Of a DNA stretch of 40,017 bases, positions 34,914-40,017 are shown in pieces; position 1 is the first letter of the stretch, and the number at the start of each line of letters is the position of its first letter. This stretch comes from UBA3537 sp965657165 (lineage in GTDB: Bacteria; Bacteroidota; Bacteroidia; Flavobacteriales; Flavobacteriaceae): the NCBI GenBank assembly GCA_965657165.1, contig CBFHNG010000011.1:1-40017 (forward strand), read 5' to 3'. Below the pieces are notes generated by a model. It was not told where the DNA came from and made no database searches. It saw only the letters and a list, made by a program, of their open reading frames with translations. Made by a program: the position numbers and the translations under genes.

Positions 34914-35888
34914 ATGAAAACTTTAATATCAAAAAGCGCAATTGTTGAAACCGCTAAACGTTCTGTGGAAGAACAAAGTCATGCGGTAAAAAATATCGCT
35001 TCACTTATTGATGATTCATTTGCAGAAGCTGTTGAACTTATTTTTAAGTCCAATGGTCGTGTCATTATTACAGGAATAGGAAAAAGTGCCATTATTGCCA
35101 ATAAAATTGTTGCTACGCTGAATTCTACAGGTACACCAGCCATTTTTATGCACGCTGCAGATGCTATTCATGGCGATCTTGGTTTGGTTCAAGACAAAGA
35201 CGTGGTGATATGTATTTCCAAAAGTGGGAATACACCAGAAATTAAAGTCCTAATCCCTCTTTTAAAAAGAGCAAGTAATCCTTTGATTGCGATCACAGGA
35301 AATAAAACTTCTTTTTTAGCAAAAGAAGCCAATTTTGTGTTTAATTCTTATGTAGAAAAAGAAGTTTGTCCAAATAATTTAGCACCAACAACAAGTACCA
35401 CTGCACAGCTCGTTTTGGGTGACGCTCTTGCAGTATCTCTTTTGCATATGCGAAATTTTTCTAGAAATGATTTTGCAAAATATCATCCTGGAGGAACTTT
35501 AGGTAAAAAATTGTTTTTGACTGTAAAAGAACTTGTAGAGCAAAATGAAAAACCTAGTGTTAAGCTCAATTCAAATATAAAAGAGGTCATTGTTGAAATC
35601 ACTGAAAAACGCCTAGGGGTAAGTGCTGTTGTAAATCAAGATAAAATTCAGGGAATTATCACCGATGGTGACCTCAGACGTATGCTAACCAAAACCGATG
35701 ATTTTTCAAACCTTTGTGCAGCAGATATCATGTCTAAAAACCCAAAATCAATAGACATTGATGCAATGGCAGTTGATGCCATGCAGCTTATGGAAAAACA
35801 TGAAATCTCACAATTGTTAGTGACTCAAAACGACACATACGCCGGTGTTATTCATTTGCATGACTTAGTCAAAGAAGGAATATTGTAG
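34914..35888 (+). CDS. kdsD: Arabinose-5-phosphate isomerase (KpsF/GutQ/KdsD)
   Basis: A 324-residue sugar-phosphate isomerase converting ribulose 5-phosphate to arabinose 5-phosphate, the first step towards Kdo for LPS. The SIS domain (about 35-170) shows VIITGIGKSAIIANK and CISKSGNTPEIK. TSTTAQLVLGDALA and the FAKYHPGGTLGKKL block are family hallmarks. Two CBS repeats fill residues 205-320. In-frame codons upstream start with TTG at 34863 but overlap the likely promoter, so ATG at 34914 is chosen. tatC follows after two bases, and lptB further on, giving an envelope-related operon. Confidence 0.94.
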   Translation: MKTLISKSAIVETAKRSVEEQSHAVKNIASLIDDSFAEAVELIFKSNGRVIITGIGKSAIIANKIVATLNSTGTPAIFMHAADAIHGDLGLVQDKDVVICISKSGNTPEIKVLIPLLKRASNPLIAITGNKTSFLAKEANFVFNSYVEKEVCPNNLAPTTSTTAQLVLGDALAVSLLHMRNFSRNDFAKYHPGGTLGKKLFLTVKELVEQNEKPSVKLNSNIKEVIVEITEKRLGVSAVVNQDKIQGIITDGDLRRMLTKTDDFSNLCAADIMSKNPKSIDIDAMAVDAMQLMEKHEISQLLVTQNDTYAGVIHLHDLVKEGIL

Positions 35889-35890
35889 TT

Positions 35891-36694
35891 ATGGCACAAG
35901 AAAAAGAAATGTCCTTTCTCGATCATCTTGAAGAACTTAGATGGCACATCATTCGATGTACAATAGCAATTATTGCGACCGCAACTTTAGCGTTTTTAGG
36001 AAAAAGTGTTTTGTTTGATAAGCTTATTTTTGGCCCAACAAAACCCGATTTTTTTACCTATGATCTGTTATGTAAAGCATCGGCAATTATTGGCTACGAT
36101 AGTTTTTGTAACACCTCTTTTGATTTTGAAGTACAAAGCAGAACTATGGCAGGACAATTTTCTGCACATATTTGGACTTCAATTACTTTTGGGTTTATTA
36201 TCGCCTTCCCTTATGTCCTTCACGAATTTTGGAAATTTATAAGCCCTGGACTGTATTCAAACGAAAGAAAATACTCTAGAGGATTTCTAATAACATCTTC
36301 CATTCTTTTTTTTATTGGAGTTTTGTTTGGGTATTATGTCATCTGTCCATTATCCATCAATTTTTTAGGAACCTATAGTGTAGCTGATCAGGTACACAAT
36401 GATTTTGATTTGAATTCATATATAGGATTAGTACGTGCTTCTGTTTTGGCCTCTGGTTTTATTTTTGAACTTCCCATAATCATCTACTTTCTTACCAAAG
36501 TTGGGCTTGTTACACCAGAATTTTTAAGACGAAACAGAAAATATGCGCTAGTTATTGTTTTGATTGTTGCAGCCATCATTACACCACCCGATGTGGCCAG
36601 CCAAATTATTGTTGCTATTCCTGTGATTATCTTATATCAAGTTAGTATTCTAATTTCAAAAATTGTCATAAAAAAACAAAATCGAAAAACATGA
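35891..36694 (+). CDS. tatC: Sec-independent protein translocase TatC
   Basis: A 267-residue inner-membrane protein that recognises twin-arginine signal peptides. The N-terminal FLDHLEELRWHIIR segment holds the conserved Glu of the binding site. Six membrane helices are visible, including SITFGFIIAFPYVLHEFWKF, SILFFIGVLFGYYVICPLSI and VIVLIVAAIITPPDVASQII. Length is normal. TatA is not in this window. The stop overlaps the start of the AhpD-like gene as ATGA. Confidence 0.97.
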   Translation: MAQEKEMSFLDHLEELRWHIIRCTIAIIATATLAFLGKSVLFDKLIFGPTKPDFFTYDLLCKASAIIGYDSFCNTSFDFEVQSRTMAGQFSAHIWTSITFGFIIAFPYVLHEFWKFISPGLYSNERKYSRGFLITSSILFFIGVLFGYYVICPLSINFLGTYSVADQVHNDFDLNSYIGLVRASVLASGFIFELPIIIYFLTKVGLVTPEFLRRNRKYALVIVLIVAAIITPPDVASQIIVAIPVIILYQVSILISKIVIKKQNRKT

Positions 36695-37032
36695 GTAACC
36701 CTGTTGAAGAATTCAATGCTTATCGCGAAAAAATGAATGCTCAAATTTTAGCCGATAACAATACTGTAATTAAACGAATTTTTAATCTTGACACGAAAGC
36801 ATTTCAAGAAGGAACATTGGATGTTACCACCAAAGAACTTTTGGGTTTGGTAGCCTCTGCCGTGTTGCGTTGTGACGACTGTATAAAGTATCATCTAGAA
36901 AAGTGTCATAAAGAAGGACTTTCTAGAGAACAAATTGTGGAAGCATTAAGTATAGCTACACTTATTGGTGGTACAATTATGATCCCTCATTTAAGGCGAG
37001 CTTATGAATTTCTTGAAGCTTTGGAAGCCTAG
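36691..37032 (+). CDS. AhpD-like / carboxymuconolactone decarboxylase-family protein
   Basis: A 113-residue all-helical protein with the AhpD-type redox motif Cys61-DD-Cys64 followed by His68 (RCDDCIKYHLEKC). Such proteins reduce peroxiredoxin partners or peroxides by a thiol relay. A dedicated AhpC is not seen nearby. It overlaps tatC by four bases and precedes lptB by 41. A link to Tat export of redox proteins is possible but is inference. It has no signal peptide and should be cytoplasmic. Confidence 0.9.
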   Translation: MSNPVEEFNAYREKMNAQILADNNTVIKRIFNLDTKAFQEGTLDVTTKELLGLVASAVLRCDDCIKYHLEKCHKEGLSREQIVEALSIATLIGGTIMIPHLRRAYEFLEALEA

Positions 37033-37073
37033 AAGTATAGATTTAATTATATTTACATCCATATAAATTTACA

Positions 37074-37814
37074 ATGAAGTTAAGCGTTCAAAATCTGATG
37101 AAATCCTACAGCGGCCGAAAAGTTGTAAAAGACGTTTCTTTTGAAGTTAAACAAGGCGAAATTGTTGGGCTTTTGGGTCCTAATGGCGCTGGTAAAACAA
37201 CATCGTTTTACATGACTGTTGGGTTGATTAAACCTAATGGAGGCGCTATATTTTTGGATAACAAAGAAATTACAAATTACCCCATGTACAAAAGAGCGCA
37301 AAGTGGTATTGGCTATCTTGCTCAAGAAGCATCGGTGTTTCGAAAATTGAGTATTGAAGACAATATTTTGAGTGTTTTACAAATGACAAAGCTGTCTAAA
37401 AAAGAACAACTCAATAAAATGGAATCGCTTATTGAAGAATTTGGTCTTTCCCATATCCGAAAAAATAGAGGAGATTTACTTTCGGGTGGAGAACGCAGAC
37501 GAACAGAAATTGCTCGTGCTTTGGCAACCGACCCTAGTTTTATTCTTTTAGACGAACCTTTTGCTGGTGTCGATCCTGTTGCTGTAGAAGACATTCAGCG
37601 TATTGTAGCAAAACTCACTAAAAAGAATATAGGCATTCTTATAACCGACCACAATGTCCAAGAGACACTTGCCATTACAGACCGAACGTATTTGATGTTT
37701 GAAGGTAGTATTCTAAAAGCTGGCGATCCAGAAACTTTAGCCAATGATGAAATGGTTAGAAAAGTATATTTAGGTCAAAACTTTGAACTGAGAAAGAAGA
37801 AAATTGAATTTTAA
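37074..37814 (+). CDS. lptB: LPS export ABC transporter ATP-binding protein LptB
   Basis: A 246-residue ATPase that powers LPS extraction from the inner membrane by LptFG. It shows Walker A GPNGAGKTTS (35-44), the Q-loop at GYLAQEASVF, the signature LSGGERRRTEIARAL and Walker B FILLDEPFAGVDP, then the switch His in LITDHNVQETL. The AQEASVFRKLSIEDNI segment and DHNVQETL are characteristic of LptB. It ends four bases into the convergent terC gene. The OstA-like protein at 15768 may serve the same export path. Confidence 0.95.
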   Translation: MKLSVQNLMKSYSGRKVVKDVSFEVKQGEIVGLLGPNGAGKTTSFYMTVGLIKPNGGAIFLDNKEITNYPMYKRAQSGIGYLAQEASVFRKLSIEDNILSVLQMTKLSKKEQLNKMESLIEEFGLSHIRKNRGDLLSGGERRRTEIARALATDPSFILLDEPFAGVDPVAVEDIQRIVAKLTKKNIGILITDHNVQETLAITDRTYLMFEGSILKAGDPETLANDEMVRKVYLGQNFELRKKKIEF

Positions 37815-38587
37815 AATTCATCCTTATCTAATTCCTGTGCTTTCATAATTTTTTTCTGATAACGTCCTTGAACGATATCAATTAGTACTAATATCACAAT
37901 AACAAAGTAAAACGTAGTTTTACTCATTGGCACAATTTCTTCACCAAAGAGTTTGAGGTGTGCCAAATGACCACCCTCGGTAAGCAACATAATCCCAACG
38001 ATAAACAAAATAAATAGACCTAAAACTTCATACATTCTATTTTTGGTCAAAAAATTTGTGACTTTTTCTGAAAGCCAAATCATAAGAAGACCACCAATGA
38101 TAATTGCAGTTGTCATAATCCACAATACATTGGTAAGAGCCATGGCACTAAGAATGGAATCAAATGAAAAAATAACATTCATCACAACAATCATAGTGAT
38201 GACACTTGATACAGAACCATTTGATTTTGAGTCGGATACCGTAAAATTCTTAAAACTAACCATATGCCAAATTTCTTTCATGGCTGTAAAAAGAATAAAA
38301 ACACCACCAATCAAAACAATAATACTATGGATATTAAAATCCCCCTCAATAACATCTGTAAAAGGAATGTGCAACACTGGGTCTTGAAAGTAACTGATCA
38401 ATTTTACTAGAACGAAAAGCAAAATAATACGAAATACAATCGCAAGGCCAATGCCCATTTTTCGGACAAAAGATTGTCGTTCTTTGGGTGCTTTTTTACT
38501 TTCTAATGATATATACAATAAGTTGTCGAAACCTAAAACTGCTTGCAACATGACAAGCATAATTAAAGTGATGATGTGATCAAGCAT
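37811..38587 (-). CDS. TerC-family membrane protein
   Basis: A 258-residue inner-membrane protein with about seven hydrophobic segments. TerC hallmarks are the acidic in-membrane motifs LGFDNLLYIS (residues 18-27) and VIFSFDSILSAMAL. Members export manganese or help load metals into exported enzymes; older names refer to tellurium resistance. No tellurite genes are present here. It overlaps pssA by eight bases upstream and lptB by four at its convergent end. Confidence 0.9.
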   Translation of the reverse strand: MLDHIITLIMLVMLQAVLGFDNLLYISLESKKAPKERQSFVRKMGIGLAIVFRIILLFVLVKLISYFQDPVLHIPFTDVIEGDFNIHSIIVLIGGVFILFTAMKEIWHMVSFKNFTVSDSKSNGSVSSVITMIVVMNVIFSFDSILSAMALTNVLWIMTTAIIIGGLLMIWLSEKVTNFLTKNRMYEVLGLFILFIVGIMLLTEGGHLAHLKLFGEEIVPMSKTTFYFVIVILVLIDIVQGRYQKKIMKAQELDKDEF

Positions 38588-39284
38588 TGTTTGGTGGATT
38601 TATTAAGGATAAAATAATATAAAATATAATAAGCAACGGAATAGCTGCAAATTTAAAAACAATTAAAGCTACAATTGAGAAAATAACAAGAATATATCTC
38701 GAAGCATTTTCTGAAAATTTCCAAGTTTTGAATTTCAAAGCAATTAATTTTATAGGCGCATTCAATAAAAAACAACTTACAATAGTAACTGCAATCAAAA
38801 ATAGTGGATTCAAAATAATAGCATTATAGCTATCATTATTTTGATAGGCCAAAATAAGAGGTAAACTCATGATTAGCAATGTATTGGCAGGAGTTGGTAA
38901 CCCAATAAAATAGCTCGACTGTTCTGTAGAAATATTAAATTTTGCTAATCTGTAGGCAGAAGCCATAACAACTAGCAACCCAAAATAAGGTAAAATTTGA
39001 TAGGTATCCCACGACGGAGCAATGGCCAGTTCCAATAAATGAAATAATACTAATGCAGGTACTAGACCACTGGTTACCATATCGGCAAGAGAATCTAACT
39101 GAAGTCCAAGTTCTGAGGTTGCATTAAGTTTTCTGGCTAAGAATCCATCGAAAAAGTCAAAGAAAATACCCAAAAACACAAAAAGTGCAGCGTTTGTCAT
39201 ATGGCCTTCAACAGCGAAGATGGTTGCAATTGCACCTGACAATAGGTTTAAAAGTGTTATAAAATTTGGAACAAAAGTTTTCAA
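38580..39284 (-). CDS. pssA: CDP-diacylglycerol-serine O-phosphatidyltransferase
   Basis: A 234-residue membrane enzyme making phosphatidylserine, the precursor of phosphatidylethanolamine. The CDP-alcohol phosphotransferase motif is clear: FFDGFLARKLN, then GLQLDSLADMV, providing the D-G-x-x-A-R and G-x-x-x-D-x-x-x-D residues. About seven membrane helices follow. The start MKTFVPNFITLLNLLSG is typical. terC is translated from an overlapping start, so the two are one transcript. Confidence 0.94.
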   Translation of the reverse strand: MKTFVPNFITLLNLLSGAIATIFAVEGHMTNAALFVFLGIFFDFFDGFLARKLNATSELGLQLDSLADMVTSGLVPALVLFHLLELAIAPSWDTYQILPYFGLLVVMASAYRLAKFNISTEQSSYFIGLPTPANTLLIMSLPLILAYQNNDSYNAIILNPLFLIAVTIVSCFLLNAPIKLIALKFKTWKFSENASRYILVIFSIVALIVFKFAAIPLLIIFYIILSLINPPNNA

Positions 39285-39318
39285 ATCGAATTATATTTAT
39301 TTAGTAAAAATAATAAAC

Positions 39319-39326
39319 TATTTTTG
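39319..39326 (+). promoter_or_regulatory. Candidate -7 promoter box for the PorV/PorQ-like gene
   Basis: TATTTTTG matches TAnnTTTG and lies 68 bases before the proposed TTG start at 39395. The gap from 39285 to 39394 is shared with the divergent pssA gene. Confidence 0.4.
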
Positions 39327-39394
39327 TTTCACACAAGTAAAAGACAATATACACTTCAAAATATAGTTTTTGTAGTGCGTCATAAACCATAACA

Positions 39395-40017
39395 TTGAAC
39401 AATAAGTATTTATTTCTGATATTATTTATTTCAATTACTACAAATGGAATAAGTCAATCTGCACGAAACTATTCGAATGAATTTATGAATATTGGTGTCG
39501 ATGCTGCTGCTCTTGCCATGAGTGGTGCAGTAAGTGCAACCAGCAACGATGTTAATTCTGGGTATTGGAATCCCGCAGGATTGGTGCATTTGGAAGATAA
39601 TGCCTTGGCACTGATGCACTCAAGCTATTTTGCCAATATTGCCAATTATAATTACTTAGCGTTTGCAATGCCTTTGGACGATCGGAGTGCCGTTGGAATT
39701 TCTATGATTCGATTTGGTGTCGATGATATTTTAGACACAACAAAACTAATTGACCAGCAAGGAAATATTAATTATGATCGAATTAATTTATTTTCTGCTG
39801 TAGATTATGGAGTTACGTTTTCTTATGCACGAAAACTTCCTATTCCAGGGCTAAATTATGGTGTAAATGCAAAAATAATTAGAAGAATTATTGGTGATTT
39901 TGCATCATCTTGGGGCTTTGGACTCGATGTTGGAATACAATTTGAAACAAAACAATGGAAGTTTGGCCTTATGGCACGAGACATTACAACAACGTTTAAT
40001 TCGTGGGCATTTGATAA
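39395..40017 (+). CDS. PorV/PorQ-family outer-membrane protein, N-terminal part
   Basis: An open frame runs from TTG at 39395 to the window edge, giving 207 residues. It starts with a signal peptide (NNKYLFLILFISITTNGISQ) and continues with the PorV/PorQ pattern: an alanine-rich early segment, MSGAVSATSNDVNSGYWNPA, then alternating beta strands ending in GFGLDVGIQFETKQWKFG. Members of this FadL-like barrel group include PorV, the shuttle of the type IX secretion system, but this copy may be one of several paralogues. No ATG exists before residue 31, so the TTG start is inferred from the signal peptide. Confidence 0.8.
   Translation, partial: MNNKYLFLILFISITTNGISQSARNYSNEFMNIGVDAAALAMSGAVSATSNDVNSGYWNPAGLVHLEDNALALMHSSYFANIANYNYLAFAMPLDDRSAVGISMIRFGVDDILDTTKLIDQQGNINYDRINLFSAVDYGVTFSYARKLPIPGLNYGVNAKIIRRIIGDFASSWGFGLDVGIQFETKQWKFGLMARDITTTFNSWAFD

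Noticed and set aside
38043..38387. 114-residue plus-strand frame inside terC
   Set aside because: Antisense shadow of the membrane helices of TerC.
37811..38587. Tellurite-resistance island suggested by the TerC name
   Set aside because: No other ter genes are present; TerC-family proteins commonly act in metal handling unrelated to tellurium.
1..40017. Defence system, prophage, insertion sequence or CRISPR array
   Set aside because: No transposase, integrase, nuclease cassette or spaced repeats are seen; almost all space is filled by core-type genes with similar base composition.

Overview
The window is about 40 kb of low-GC, densely packed chromosome from a member of the Bacteroidota, most likely a marine Flavobacteriaceae. 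The pointers are a gliding-motility GldI lipoprotein, a PorV/PorQ-type outer-membrane protein, Cys-anchored lipoproteins, DUF3810 and DUF368 proteins, a long RecQ and a Bacteroidota-style -7 element (TAnnTTTG) in front of many genes, with no Shine-Dalgarno sequences in evidence. The genus cannot be fixed from the sequence alone. No rRNA, tRNA, CRISPR array, insertion sequence, prophage or other mobile element is visible. No gene-free stretch reaches 300 bases; the longest runs from 270 to 455.

Layout. 1-875 (minus): start of a lipoprotein cut by the window edge, then ndk. 964-3711 (plus): nrnA-gldI-cyclophilin/FKBP lipoprotein. 3765-5225 (minus): pepD, divergent from a DUF3810 membrane protein (5298-6347). 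6423-10723: two secreted amidohydrolase-superfamily proteins. 10802-25001: a long plus-strand block with an rRNA/tRNA methyltransferase, the (p)ppGpp synthetase/hydrolase, a Fur-family regulator, purA, an OstA-like LPS-transport protein, a class III aminotransferase, a TPR protein, two tandem DUF368 (PopT-like) membrane proteins, aroE and a DUF349 protein. 25008-34771 (minus): mazG, a FabK/nitronate monooxygenase-like flavoprotein, a broken mnmA, yidC, pyrG, a second cyclophilin/FKBP protein and recQ. 34914-37814 (plus): kdsD-tatC-AhpD-like-lptB. 37811-39284 (minus): terC and pssA. 39395 to the end (plus): a PorV/PorQ-like protein cut by the window edge.

How the genes fit together. Most are housekeeping: nucleotide supply (ndk, purA, pyrG, mazG), stringent response (rsh), envelope building (kdsD, lptB, OstA-like, PopT-like carriers, yidC, tatC, pssA), and protein folding outside and inside the cytoplasm (three FKBP-type proteins, two of them fused to cyclophilins).

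I find no new defence or mobile system. The most unusual items are an mnmA gene that has lost about 37 internal codons including a catalytic cysteine, and has also lost its frame, while keeping a good promoter; two two-family prolyl isomerases with different FKBP active sites; a secreted amidohydrolase pair in which one domain and one whole protein have lost the metal-binding HxH motif; and four genes whose promoter -7 box lies only 4-6 bases before the ATG, which suggests leaderless messages.
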